The notes under the pieces: generated by a model
What the model was told of the DNA's origin: nothing
Databases searched by the model: none
Seen by the model: the letters and a program-made list of their open reading frames with translations, nothing else
Made by a program: the position numbers and the translations under genes
In this document: positions 24,548 to 33,441 of the stretch, one piece after another
How the letters are laid out: each line of letters opens with the position of its first letter
Position numbering within the stretch: the stretch's first letter is position 1
From: Sphingomonas sp. CROZ-RG-20F-R02-07
GTDB lineage: Bacteria; Pseudomonadota; Alphaproteobacteria; Sphingomonadales; Sphingomonadaceae
Assembly (NCBI RefSeq): GCF_022662335.1
Contig: NZ_JAKNQJ010000003.1
Coordinates: 186,001 to 250,000 of the forward strand
DNA: 64,000 bases
Direction of reading: 5' to 3'

Positions 24548-25789
24548 TCAGGCCGCCTTGCGCAACGCCAGTCGGCCCCAGATCTCTACCAGCGCGTCGG
24601 TCAGCTCGCGCATCATGGCCGGGGTATGCGCGGGGCCAGGGGTGAAGCGCAGCCGCTCGGTGCCGCGCGGCACGGTCGGATAATTGATCGGCTGCACGTA
24701 CACGCCATATTCGGCGAGCAGCACGTCGCTGATCTTCTTGGCCTTGACCGGATCGCCGACCATCAGCGGCACGATGTGCGTATCGCCGATCATCACCGGC
24801 AGCCCGGCCTCGGCGAACATTCCCTTCAGCAGCGCCGCGCTCGCCTGCTGCCCTTCGCGCTCCGCGCTCGAGCCCTTCAGGTGGCGCACGCTCGCCAGCA
24901 CGCCCGCCACGAGCACGGGCGACAGCGAGGTCGTGAAGATGAAGCCGGGCGCATAGCTGCGAATCACGTCGATGATCGTCCGGCTGGCGGCGATATAGCC
25001 GCCCATCACGCCGAACGCCTTGCCGAGCGTTCCCTCGATGATCGTCAGCCGATCCGCCACGCCCTCGCGCTCTGAGATCCCGCCGCCGCGTGCGCCGTAC
25101 ATGCCGACCGCATGGACCTCGTCGAGATAGGTGAGCGCGTTGTACCGGTCGGCCAGGTCGCAGATCGCGGCGATGGGCGCGACGTCGCCCTCCATCGAAT
25201 AGACGCTCTCGAACGCGATCAGCTTGGGCACCGAGGGATCCTCGGCCGCCAGCAATGCCTCCAGATGCGCGAGGTCGTTGTGACGAAACACGCGTTTCTC
25301 GCATCCGGAATTGCGGATGCCCGCGATCATCGAGGCGTGGTTCAGTTCGTCCGAGAAGATCACGCAGCCGGGCAGGATCTTCGCCAGCGTCGCCAGCGTC
25401 GCCTCGTTGGAGACATAGCCGCTGGTGAAGAGCAGCGCCGCCTCCTTGTCGTGCAGGTCGGCCAGCTCGCCTTCCAGATCGACGTGATAATGCGTGTTGC
25501 CGCCGATGTTGCGCGTGCCGCCCGAGCCCGCGCCCACGTCGTGGAGCGCCTCCTCCATCGCCGCGATCACCTTGGGATGCTGGCCCATTGCGAGATAGTC
25601 GTTCGAACACCAGACGGTGATCGGCTTGGGACCGTTATGCCCGGCAAAGCAGCGCGCGTTGGGAAAGGAGCCCTTGTTGCGCAGGATGTCGATGAAGACG
25701 CGGTAGCGGCCCTCGGCGTGGAGCCGGTCGATCGCCTGCGTGAAAACGCGGGAATAGTCCACGCGCACGTCCATGGACTCGCTGTTCAT
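24548..25789 (-). CDS. hemA: 5-aminolevulinate synthase
   Basis: Condenses glycine and succinyl-CoA to 5-aminolevulinate, the first step of haem synthesis by the C4 route typical of alphaproteobacteria. 413 aa. It shows [20 protein letters not shown] near the start, [15 protein letters not shown], and the PLP lysine (about residue 257) in [14 protein letters not shown]. The C-terminal block is [15 protein letters not shown]. Starts at GTG 25798, ATG 25789 or ATG 25774 are possible; 25789 is chosen. No regulatory site was recognised. Confidence 0.96.
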   Translation of the reverse strand: MNSESMDVRVDYSRVFTQAIDRLHAEGRYRVFIDILRNKGSFPNARCFAGHNGPKPITVWCSNDYLAMGQHPKVIAAMEEALHDVGAGSGGTRNIGGNTHYHVDLEGELADLHDKEAALLFTSGYVSNEATLATLAKILPGCVIFSDELNHASMIAGIRNSGCEKRVFRHNDLAHLEALLAAEDPSVPKLIAFESVYSMEGDVAPIAAICDLADRYNALTYLDEVHAVGMYGARGGGISEREGVADRLTIIEGTLGKAFGVMGGYIAASRTIIDVIRSYAPGFIFTTSLSPVLVAGVLASVRHLKGSSAEREGQQASAALLKGMFAEAGLPVMIGDTHIVPLMVGDPVKAKKISDVLLAEYGVYVQPINYPTVPRGTERLRFTPGPAHTPAMMRELTDALVEIWGRLALRKAA

Positions 25790-25854
25790 GCGCGACACTT
25801 AGGACGCGATCGGGCGGTTTTCCAGCGGATTTGGCGCAAGGGGCGACGCGCCGC

Positions 25855-26652
25855 TCACAGCGCCTCCAGCCGCGCGAAGCCGCGCGCGGCGAGCGCCGGC
25901 GCCAGCGCGCGTTCCGCCGCGCCCAGCCGGCTGAAGACCGCGATCCCCGCGCCGGCCGATTCGGGGAAGTCCTGCCCCACGGTGAGCGCGACGATCCGCC
26001 GCGCGATCCCGGCCGAACCGTCGACGAAGCGCACCCCCTCGGGCGCTTCCGCCGCCAGCTCGGCCTCGACCAACGGGAAATGCGTGCAGGCGTTGACGAT
26101 CGTGTCGATCGCGCCGCCGCCCGGCTGGTCGAACAGCCCGGCGAGCACCGCGGCATAGGCCGATCGGGGCGATGGCCGTCCGTGGAGCACGCCCTCCGCC
26201 ATCTCGACCAGCGCGGCCGAGCCGTGGCGGATCACCGTGCAATCGGCGGCGAAGCGCGCCGCCAGATCGTCGACATAGGCCTGGCGCACCGTCGCCTGCG
26301 TGCCGAGAACGCCGATCGTCCGCGTCCGCGACAGCGCCGCGGCGGGCTTGATCGCGGGCACCGTGCCCACCACCCCGATATCGAGCGCGGCGCGCACCGC
26401 GGGCAGCGCGATCGTGGAAGCGGTGTTGCACGCGATCACGATCAGCCGCGGCCGATAGCGCTCCGCCAGCCGCCCGAGGAGCGCGGGCACGCGGGCGGCG
26501 ATCTCGTCTTCGGTTCGCGTGCCGTAAGGGAAACCCGCCGAATCGGCGGCATAGACGAACGGCGCGTCCGGCAACGCCGCGCGCGCCGCGCGGACGACCG
26601 AAAGGCCGCCCACCCCCGAATCGAAAAACAGGATGGGGCGCGGATCACTCAT
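25855..26652 (-). CDS. murI: glutamate racemase
   Basis: Makes D-glutamate for peptidoglycan by a two-cysteine mechanism. 265 aa. Asp11 in FFDSGVGGLSV, Cys75 in ACNTAST and Cys189-x-His191 in NACTHFP are the catalytic residues. PYGTRTEDEI and GVLGTQATV are family blocks. It is divergent from plsY with a 98-base gap holding the plsY promoter, and has no close operon partner downstream (66 bases to hemA). Confidence 0.96.
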   Translation of the reverse strand: MSDPRPILFFDSGVGGLSVVRAARAALPDAPFVYAADSAGFPYGTRTEDEIAARVPALLGRLAERYRPRLIVIACNTASTIALPAVRAALDIGVVGTVPAIKPAAALSRTRTIGVLGTQATVRQAYVDDLAARFAADCTVIRHGSAALVEMAEGVLHGRPSPRSAYAAVLAGLFDQPGGGAIDTIVNACTHFPLVEAELAAEAPEGVRFVDGSAGIARRIVALTVGQDFPESAGAGIAVFSRLGAAERALAPALAARGFARLEAL

Positions 26653-26702
26653 ATTCTGGTCCTATCTCCGCGCCCTTCCGGCGCCAAGAATGATGCAGGT
26701 TG

Positions 26703-26732
26703 TTGGACCCCAGCGGTATCGAACGCTATATA
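26703..26732 (+). promoter_or_regulatory. plsY promoter (candidate)
   Basis: TTGGAC (26703-26708), an 18-base spacer and TATATA (26727-26732) stand just upstream of the plsY ribosome site AGGGGG. The predicted transcript would have a leader of only about 12-15 bases. Confidence 0.5.
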
Positions 26733-26750
26733 GGCCCCTTAGGGGGACGA

Positions 26751-27362
26751 ATGCCGACGCAGGTCATCTGGATCGCACCGACATTGACGCTCGCGCTCGG
26801 CTATCTGCTGGGTTCGATCCCCTTCGGCGTGATCTTGACCCGACTCGGCGGCGCGGGCGATCTGCGCAGCATCGGCTCGGGCAATATCGGCGCCACCAAC
26901 GTGCTGCGCACCGGGCGCAAGGGGCTCGCGGTCGCCACGCTGCTGCTCGACGTCGCCAAGGGCGCGGCGGCGGTGCTGATCGCCGACTGGCTGTTCCCCG
27001 GCAATGCCCCGCTGGCCGCGGCGGGCGCGTTCATCGGCCATTGCTATCCGGTGTGGCTGCGCTTTCGCGGCGGCAAGGGCGTTGCCACGCTGATGGGCAT
27101 CGCGCTGGCGCTCTACTGGCCGGTAGGGCTCGCCTTCGCGGCGATCTGGATCGGGCTGCTGGCCACGTTGCGCATTTCCTCGGTGGCGGGCATCGCCGCG
27201 GCGGCGAGCACGCCGCTGGTGGCCGCGCTCTGCGGCCAGTTCGAGATCGTGCTGCTGCTGCTCGCCTGCGCGCTGATCGTGCTGTGGAAGCACGGCGCCA
27301 ATATCGAACGGCTGCTGGAGGGCACCGAGCCGCGCGTCGGGGGCAAGCGCAGCCTTGGCTGA
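26751..27362 (+). CDS. plsY: glycerol-3-phosphate acyltransferase PlsY
   Basis: Transfers acyl from acyl-phosphate to glycerol-3-phosphate in the inner membrane, partner of PlsX at 50.7 kb. 203 aa with several spans. The three conserved loops are GSIPFGVIL, GSGNIGATNVLR and GHCYPVWLRFRGGKGVAT. ATG 26751 follows AGGGGG by 4 bases; an upstream TTG lies before the predicted promoter and is rejected. It overlaps dprA by 8 bases. Confidence 0.95.
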   Translation: MPTQVIWIAPTLTLALGYLLGSIPFGVILTRLGGAGDLRSIGSGNIGATNVLRTGRKGLAVATLLLDVAKGAAAVLIADWLFPGNAPLAAAGAFIGHCYPVWLRFRGGKGVATLMGIALALYWPVGLAFAAIWIGLLATLRISSVAGIAAAASTPLVAALCGQFEIVLLLLACALIVLWKHGANIERLLEGTEPRVGGKRSLG

Positions 27363-28434
27363 CGCCGGCCTCGCCCGGCTACGCCTCATCCGCACGACGG
27401 GGATCGGACCCGTCACCTACGCCCAGTTGATGCAGCGCTTCGGCAGCGCGGAGGCGGCGATTGACGCGCTGCCGCGGCTCGCCGCGCGCGGCGGCGGTCG
27501 CCCGCCCGCGGTCGCACCGGCCGACCGGATCGCGCGGGAAATGGCCGAAACCGAGCGGCTCGGCGCACGCTATCTGTTCCTCGGCGATCCCGATTATCCG
27601 CCGCTGCTGGCGCAGATCGACAACCCGCCGCCAGCGCCGATCGTGCGCGGCGATGTCGCGCTGGCGCTACGCCCCTGCGTCGCAGTGGTGGGCGCGCGCA
27701 ACGCGTCCGCCGCCGCCTGCCGCTTCGCACGCGAGCTGGCGCATGGACTCGCCGGTGCGGGGGTTTCGGTCGTCTCGGGGCTGGCGCGCGGGATCGACAC
27801 CGCGGCGCATGTCGGCGCGATCACCGGCGGGACGGTGGGCGTGATCGCCAGCGGGATCGACGTGGTCTTCCCACCCGAAAATGCCGACTTGCAGGCGCGG
27901 ATCGCGAACGAGGGCCTGCTGATCGCCGAACAGCCGCCCGGCACCGAACCCCGCGCGCGCCACTTCCCCTATCGCAACCGGATCATCGCCGGCCTGTCGA
28001 TCGGCACCGTCGTGGTGGAGGCGGTGCCGAAATCGGGTTCGCTCATCACCGCGCGGCTGGCGGGCGAGATGGGCCGCGAGGTGATGGCGGTGCCCGGCAG
28101 CCCGGTCGATCCGCGGGCGCAGGGATGCAACCTGCTGATCCGCGACGGCGCCACGCTGGTGCAGAACGCCGCCGATGTGCTCGAACAGATCCGCCCGATC
28201 GACCCGCGCGCGGTGCGGTCGCCGGCGAGCGACTATGCCGGCCCGCCGCCCGGCGACGCGAGCGACGCCGACCGCAGGGCGATCGCCGCGCTGCTGGGGC
28301 CGGTGCCGGTGGGCGTGGACGAACTCGTCCGTCAATCGGGCCGCGTGCCTGCGATCGTGCAGACGGTGCTGCTGGAACTGGAGCTGGCGGGGCGGGTGGA
28401 GCGGCATGCCGGCGGGCGGGTGAGCCTCGGCTAA
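27355..28434 (+). CDS. dprA: DNA-processing protein DprA
   Basis: Loads RecA onto incoming single-stranded DNA during natural transformation. 359 aa. It has an N-terminal SAM-like region (LRLIRTTGIGPVTYAQLMQR), then the Rossmann-like DNA-binding core with VVGARNAS, SGLARGIDTAAHVGA, FPYRNRIIAGLS, SGSLITARLAGEMGR, and a C-terminal winged helix (GVDELVRQSGRVPAIVQTVL). It starts at TTG 27355 inside the end of plsY. Its stop overlaps that of the convergent HPP-family gene. Confidence 0.93.
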   Translation: MADAGLARLRLIRTTGIGPVTYAQLMQRFGSAEAAIDALPRLAARGGGRPPAVAPADRIAREMAETERLGARYLFLGDPDYPPLLAQIDNPPPAPIVRGDVALALRPCVAVVGARNASAAACRFARELAHGLAGAGVSVVSGLARGIDTAAHVGAITGGTVGVIASGIDVVFPPENADLQARIANEGLLIAEQPPGTEPRARHFPYRNRIIAGLSIGTVVVEAVPKSGSLITARLAGEMGREVMAVPGSPVDPRAQGCNLLIRDGATLVQNAADVLEQIRPIDPRAVRSPASDYAGPPPGDASDADRRAIAALLGPVPVGVDELVRQSGRVPAIVQTVLLELELAGRVERHAGGRVSLG

Positions 28435-29105
28435 CGCGCGCGGCCTGTCCGTTCGGCGGCGTGGCGCTCCGCATGCGCCAGCAACGCACTCAGATCGTCG
28501 CGGTCGATGTCGAAGCTGTCGCGCATCTGCACCAGCGCCGCGTCGATATCCGCTTCGTGCAACCGCACAGGGGGGAAAGCTGGCGGCAGGAGCGCAGGCC
28601 GGTGCGGATAGCGGTGCGTGCGCGGCCAGTGGAACAGCACCCCGGCCGCGACCAGCACGAGCGAATTGATTCCCACCGGCACGAAAGCGAAGCGCCAGCC
28701 CGCGGCGTGGATGGCCGTCCCGCCGATCACGGCGGTGAGCGCCGCCGCGCCGCCCGGCGGGTGCAGGCAGCGGCAAAGCGACATGACGAGGATCGCGCCG
28801 CCCACCGCGACGCCGGCGGCCAGCGTCGTGCCCGGAACGAGACGAAAGGCCGCGATGCCGACGAGCGTCGACAGCAGGTTACCGCCCACCACCGGCCAGG
28901 GCTGAGCGAGCGGGCTGGACGGCACCGCGAACACCAGCACCGCCGAGGCGCCGAGCGGCGCAACGATAACGGGCAGGTCGGCCGCAGGGAACGGCCATGC
29001 GCCGCACAGCATGATCGTCGCCAAGATGCCAAAGGTTGCACCCAGAGCGGCGAACAGCCGGGTGGACAGGGTGGCACCCGGCAGCAGGGGTTTGAACACG
29101 GACAT
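28431..29105 (-). CDS. HPP-family transmembrane protein
   Basis: A 224-aa protein with four membrane spans in the first 160 residues and a charged cytosolic tail. The diagnostic HPP motif is in CRCLHPPGGAAALTAVIGG. VIVAPLGASAVLVFAVPSSP and QPWPVVGGNLLSTLVGI are further family blocks. Members are integral inner-membrane proteins, some linked to nitrite transport; the function here is not known. The tail (ADIDAALVQMRDSFDIDRDD) lacks CBS domains. It is divergent from topA. Confidence 0.88.
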   Translation of the reverse strand: MSVFKPLLPGATLSTRLFAALGATFGILATIMLCGAWPFPAADLPVIVAPLGASAVLVFAVPSSPLAQPWPVVGGNLLSTLVGIAAFRLVPGTTLAAGVAVGGAILVMSLCRCLHPPGGAAALTAVIGGTAIHAAGWRFAFVPVGINSLVLVAAGVLFHWPRTHRYPHRPALLPPAFPPVRLHEADIDAALVQMRDSFDIDRDDLSALLAHAERHAAERTGRAR

Positions 29106-29423
29106 GGCAAACTCGCTATGGCGACGCGGCGCGAAGGCGGGCGCTATAACGGCCCGACGCCCCGATCGCGATCGCTTTGGATGCGATCGCCGCACCGCCG
29201 GGGCTGTCCTACAGGCGGATGGTCATGCCATGCTGCGCCGCCCCCCTCCCGCCATCGATCCACCCCGCACGAACCACGCTTGCCCGGCGGCCCGCTCACG
29301 CGAAGTGGAAAACCGCTCGCACGCCTCCACTTCCTCCACTTCGCCTCTCCACTTTGCCCCGCTTGACGCATCCCCGGCCCCGCCCCACCCTCGTACGCAC
29401 ACGTAAGGACGCTCCGAGAACCC
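29106..29423. other. divergent intergenic region upstream of topA, no gene
   Basis: 318 bases. It contains a possible hairpin, GAAGTGGA (29302-29309) with TCCACTTC (29326-29333), and a second TCCACTTC copy at 29335-29342, plus a third CTCCACTT at 29347. A TTGACG at 29363 lacks a good -10. No coding sequence is supported. Confidence 0.5.
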
Positions 29424-32039
29424 ATGCAGCTTGTCATCGTCGAATCGCCGGCCAAGGCGAAGACCATCGAAAAATACCTAGGCAGCGATTACCGCGTGCT
29501 GGCCAGCTACGGCCATGTCCGCGATCTGCCGGCGAAGGACGGTTCGGTGAACCCCGATGAGGGCTTCGCGATGGACTGGGAGAATTATGCCGACAAATCC
29601 AAGCAGTTGAAGGCGATCACCGATCTGGCGAAGACCGCCGATCGCCTGATCCTCGCCACCGATCCGGATCGCGAGGGCGAGGCGATCAGCTGGCACGTCC
29701 GCGAGGTGCTGCGCGGCCGCAAGGCGCTGCCCAAGGAGGTCGAGCGGGTCACCTTCAACGCGATCACCAAGGCGACCGTGACGGAGGCGATGAAGCATCC
29801 GCGCGAACTCGATACCGATCTGATCGATGCGTATCGCGCGCGCCGCGCGCTCGATTATCTGGTCGGCTTCACGCTGTCGCCGGTGCTGTGGCGCAAGCTG
29901 CCGGGCGCCAAATCGGCGGGCCGTGTCCAGTCGGTCGCGCTGCGCCTCGTCGTCCAGCGCGAGCGCGAGATCGAGCAGTTCCGCGCGCAGGAATATTGGT
30001 CGGTGATCGCCATCCTCGAACAGGACGGCACCGCGTTCCAGGCGCGGCTCGTCCAGTGGAACGGCACGAAGCTCGACCGGCTGTCGATCGGCAACCAGGG
30101 CGATGCGCTGGCCGCGAAGAAGGCTGTCGAGGACGGCCGCTTCTCGGTCCAGTCGGTCGAGACCAAGCCCGCCACGCGCAACCCACCGCCGCCCTTCACC
30201 ACCTCCACGCTGCAGCAGGAGGCGGCGCGCAAGCTCGGCTTCTCGGCCAGCCACACGATGCGGATCGCGCAAGGGCTCTACGAGGACGGCGCGATCACCT
30301 ATATGCGCACCGACGGCGTGCAGATGGATTCCTCGGCGATCTCGGCCGCGCGCCTCGCCGTCGCGAACCGCTATGATGCGAGCTATGTGCCCGACAAGCC
30401 GCGCCAATATCAGACCAAGGCGAAGAACGCGCAGGAAGCGCACGAGGCGATCCGGCCGACCGATTTCGGCCGCGACAAATTGGGCGGCGGCGATCATGCC
30501 CGGCTGTACGACCTGATCTTCAAGCGCGCGCTCGCCAGCCAGATGGCGTCGGCGCGCATGGAGCGCACGACGGTCGAACTCGCCGACGGCACCGGCCGCA
30601 ACATCCTGCGCGCGACCGGCCAGGTCGTGCTCTTCCCCGGCTATCTCGCGCTTTACGAAGAGGGCAGCGACGACAAGGCCGCGGACGGCGCCGCCGGCCA
30701 GCCCGCAGACGGCGCGGACGACGATTCGCACCGCCTGCCCCGGCTGCGCGAGGGCGATGCGCCCGCCAGGAAGGGCGTCGAGGCCGAACAGCATTTCACC
30801 CAGCCGCCGCCACGCTTTTCCGATGCCAGCCTCATCAAGCGGCTCGAGGAGCTTGGCATCGGCCGCCCCTCCACCTACGCGTCGATCATCGACGTGCTGA
30901 AGGACCGTGGCTATGTCCGTCTCGAGAAGAACCGCTTCTTCGCCGAGGAGACGGGGCGGCTGCTGACCGCGTTTCTCGAACGATTCTTCGAGAAATATGT
31001 CAGCTATGATTTCACCGCGGGATTGGAGGACGAGCTCGACGACGTGTCGGGTGGCCGCGCGCAGTGGCAGGCGGTGCTGGAGGCGTTCTGGCGCGACTTC
31101 AAGCCGCGCACGTCCGAGGTGATGGAGCAGCAGCCCTCGGCGATCACCGCCGAACTGGATGTGTTTCTCGAAAGCTATCTCTTCCCGCCCCAGGCCGATG
31201 GTGGCGATCCGCGCCTATGCCCCAATTGCGGCGAGGGGCGCCTTGCGCTGCGCGGCGGCAAGTTCGGCGCGTTCGTCGCCTGCTCCAACTATCCGGCGTG
31301 CAAGTTCACCCGCCGCTTCGCGCAACCCGGCGGCGAGGGCGAAAGCGATACCGGCCCCGAGACGCTGGGCCAGGATCCCGAGACCGGCCTGCCGGTGGAG
31401 CGCAAGTCGGGGCGGTTCGGCCCCTATATCCAGCTCGGCGAGGGCAAGGACGCCAAACGCGCCTCCATCCCCAAGGACGTGCCGACGCTCGACCTGGAAA
31501 TGGCGCTGAAGCTGCTCAGCCTGCCGCGGACGATCGGCAACCATCCGGAGACGGGCGCGCCGATCACCGCCTCGATCGGGCGCTATGGCCCCTATCTGGT
31601 GCATGACGGCAAATATGCGCGCCTTACCTCGACCGCGGACGTGTTCGAGACGGGAATGAACGCCGCGGTGGTGAAGCTGGCCGAGGCGGCGGCGGGCGGC
31701 GGGCGACCGGCGCGCGGCGCGGCCAAGGCGCCGCTTCGCGAGCTGGGCGCGCATCCCCGCACCGAGCTGGCGATCAGGCTGATGGAGGGGCGCTATGGCC
31801 CCTATGTCACCGATGGCGAGACGAACGCGACCTTGCCCAAGTCGATCGAGGCCGACCAGCTCACGCTGGAGGAGGCCGCATCGCTGATCGACGCGCGCGC
31901 CGCGGCGGCACCGGCGAAGAAGGGCAAGAAGAAGGCCGCACCCAAAAAGACGGCCGCCAAGAAGGAGCCTGCGAAGAAGGCGGCGCCCAAGGCCAAGGCC
32001 GCGCCCAAGGCGGGGGCCAAGACGAAAGCGGAGGGCTGA
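29424..32039 (+). CDS. topA: DNA topoisomerase I
   Basis: Relaxes negative supercoils as a type IA enzyme. 871 aa. The TOPRIM domain has VESPAKAKTIEKYLG and DPDREGEA; the catalytic tyrosine is Tyr293 in ITYMRTDG. The HEAIRPTDF and GIGRPSTYA blocks follow. One four-Cys zinc ribbon remains (CPNCGEGRLALRGGKFGAFV, then ACSNYPAC), followed by topoisomerase C-terminal repeats (GRFGPYIQLGEG, GRYGPYLVHDG, GRYGPYVTDGE). The last 50 residues are a Lys/Ala/Pro-rich DNA-binding tail. Monocistronic. Confidence 0.98.
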   Translation: MQLVIVESPAKAKTIEKYLGSDYRVLASYGHVRDLPAKDGSVNPDEGFAMDWENYADKSKQLKAITDLAKTADRLILATDPDREGEAISWHVREVLRGRKALPKEVERVTFNAITKATVTEAMKHPRELDTDLIDAYRARRALDYLVGFTLSPVLWRKLPGAKSAGRVQSVALRLVVQREREIEQFRAQEYWSVIAILEQDGTAFQARLVQWNGTKLDRLSIGNQGDALAAKKAVEDGRFSVQSVETKPATRNPPPPFTTSTLQQEAARKLGFSASHTMRIAQGLYEDGAITYMRTDGVQMDSSAISAARLAVANRYDASYVPDKPRQYQTKAKNAQEAHEAIRPTDFGRDKLGGGDHARLYDLIFKRALASQMASARMERTTVELADGTGRNILRATGQVVLFPGYLALYEEGSDDKAADGAAGQPADGADDDSHRLPRLREGDAPARKGVEAEQHFTQPPPRFSDASLIKRLEELGIGRPSTYASIIDVLKDRGYVRLEKNRFFAEETGRLLTAFLERFFEKYVSYDFTAGLEDELDDVSGGRAQWQAVLEAFWRDFKPRTSEVMEQQPSAITAELDVFLESYLFPPQADGGDPRLCPNCGEGRLALRGGKFGAFVACSNYPACKFTRRFAQPGGEGESDTGPETLGQDPETGLPVERKSGRFGPYIQLGEGKDAKRASIPKDVPTLDLEMALKLLSLPRTIGNHPETGAPITASIGRYGPYLVHDGKYARLTSTADVFETGMNAAVVKLAEAAAGGGRPARGAAKAPLRELGAHPRTELAIRLMEGRYGPYVTDGETNATLPKSIEADQLTLEEAASLIDARAAAAPAKKGKKKAAPKKTAAKKEPAKKAAPKAKAAPKAGAKTKAEG

Positions 32040-32054
32040 ACCTCATGCGGCCGA

Positions 32055-32085
32055 CCCGTTCGTTCGGCCTAAGTCTGTCGAAGCG
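32055..32085. repeat. degenerate half-copy of the TTCGACAAGC repeat
   Basis: CCCGTTCGTTCGGCCTAAGTCTGTCGAAGCG resembles one arm of the repeat at 24394-24510, with a few substitutions. It lies 15 bases after the topA stop. No matching inverted arm was found. Confidence 0.5.
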
Positions 32086-32145
32086 CATCCCCCATGCGGC
32101 GCGCGCGGCGCGACCGGGGGCAGGGATCCGAGCGCCGGGAAGGCT

Positions 32146-32442
32146 TTATGCCGCCCGGCGCATCCCCGCGCCCATCACGGTGCGCGCCTGGCGCTGCGCC
32201 TCGGCGATCTCGCGCGCGGTCATGTCCTCGGCGATTTCGGCGCGGCAATGCTGCGCCTCCTCCAGCCCGGCGAGCGCGGCGAGGTTGAACCATTTGTGCG
32301 CCGCAATCAGATCGATCCCGATCCCGCTCGCGCCCGTCGAATAGACGATGCCGAGTTCGTACGCCGCGGCGCGGTCCCCCCTGGCCGCATCGGCCAGCCG
32401 GCTGTCGATTAGAAACTGCGCGTTCTTCAGGCTGGTCGCCAT
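32146..32442 (-). CDS. small Sel1-repeat-like protein
   Basis: A 98-aa soluble protein. Residues 20-70 (DAARGDRAAAYELGIVYSTG, LIAAHKWFNLAALAGLEEAQ) fit the A-x-LG-x2-Y-x2-G ... A-x2-W-x3-A-x2-G-x2-A pattern of Sel1/TPR-like repeats. Sel1 proteins act as scaffolds; no partner can be named. ATG 32442 follows a GGGGG ribosome site. A CtrA-like TTAACCAT site lies about 50 bases upstream. Confidence 0.75.
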   Translation of the reverse strand: MATSLKNAQFLIDSRLADAARGDRAAAYELGIVYSTGASGIGIDLIAAHKWFNLAALAGLEEAQHCRAEIAEDMTAREIAEAQRQARTVMGAGMRRAA

Positions 32443-32493
32443 GGTCTTGCCCCCTTGTTCACGAATCGGAACATGGCGGACAGGCATCACCAA

Positions 32494-32512
32494 ATGGTTA
32501 ACGCGGTTAACC
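32494..32512 (-). promoter_or_regulatory. CtrA-like GTTAAC double palindrome (candidate)
   Basis: GGTTAAC (32496-32502) and GTTAACC (32506-32512) form perfect 7-bp inverted arms with a GCG spacer. On the minus strand the end reads TTAACCAT, the octamer half-site of CtrA in Caulobacter; the two TTAA cores are 5 rather than 7 bases apart. It overlaps the panC stop and precedes the Sel1-like gene. Confidence 0.4.
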
Positions 32513-33364
32513 CTCTTCGCTAGCCATCATCTCGATCGCGATATTGTCGATCAGCCGCGTCGTTCCCATCCGCGCGGCGGCGAGCAGCCGCCGGGGGCGA
32601 TCGGGCGCCGGATCGGGCGCGAGCGTCTCGGCATCGGCCAGCGCCACATAATCGACCGTGAAGCCCGCGCCGATCAGGGTGGTGTGCGCATCGGCGATCG
32701 CCTCGCCGGCATCGCCGCCCCGCCCGATGGCCCGGGCGGCCACGCCGAGCGCGCGCGGCAGCGCCACCGCCTTGGCGCGCTGCTCGTCGTCCAGATAGAT
32801 GTTGCGCGACGAGAGCGCGAGGCCGTCATCGTCGCGCTGGATCGGCACGCCGACGATCTCGATCGCGAAATCCAGATCCACCACCATCCGGCGGATGACG
32901 GCGAGCTGCTGGAAATCCTTCTCGCCGAAATAGGCGGCGTCGGGGGCGACCTGGTTGAACAGCTTGGCGACCACGGTGGCGACCCCGTCGAAATGCCCCG
33001 GCCGCGCCGCGCCGTCGAACCCCTCGCTCACCCCCGTGACCGCGACGTTGGTGGCAAAGCCCGCCGGGTACATCGCATCGACGCCCGGCGCCCAGAGCAG
33101 GTCGCAGCCCGCCTCGGTCAGCATGCGGATATCCGCCAGTTCGCGGCGGGGATAGCGGCTGAGATCCTCGCCCGCGCCGAACTGCCGGGGGTTGACGAAG
33201 ATCGAGGCGACCACCTTCGTTCCCGGCCGGCGGGCCGCCTCGACGAGCGCCAGATGCCCGGCGTGAAGCGCCCCCATCGTGGGCACCAGCGCGATGCGCG
33301 CGCCCTCGGAACGCCAGGTGGCGATGGCGGCGCGAAGCGCGTCCCGCTCGCGGATGGTCTGCAC
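32507..33364 (-). CDS. panC: pantoate--beta-alanine ligase
   Basis: Joins pantoate and beta-alanine using ATP in pantothenate synthesis. 285 aa. PTMGALHAGHLALVEAAR carries the HIGH-like motif, SIFVNPRQFGAGEDLSRYPR and YFGEKDFQQLAVIRRMV bind substrates, and ALSSRNIYL is the KMSKS-like loop. It starts with GTG at 33364. It is divergent from mipZ with 77 bases between them. No panB or panD is in the window. Confidence 0.97.
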   Translation of the reverse strand: MQTIRERDALRAAIATWRSEGARIALVPTMGALHAGHLALVEAARRPGTKVVASIFVNPRQFGAGEDLSRYPRRELADIRMLTEAGCDLLWAPGVDAMYPAGFATNVAVTGVSEGFDGAARPGHFDGVATVVAKLFNQVAPDAAYFGEKDFQQLAVIRRMVVDLDFAIEIVGVPIQRDDDGLALSSRNIYLDDEQRAKAVALPRALGVAARAIGRGGDAGEAIADAHTTLIGAGFTVDYVALADAETLAPDPAPDRPRRLLAAARMGTTRLIDNIAIEMMASEEG

Positions 33365-33441
33365 GCGATTTTACCCCTTAATACGCAAGGCCATGGCTTC
33401 TATGGAGGGGGAACCACGCGATCAACACAGGATGCGACGAA

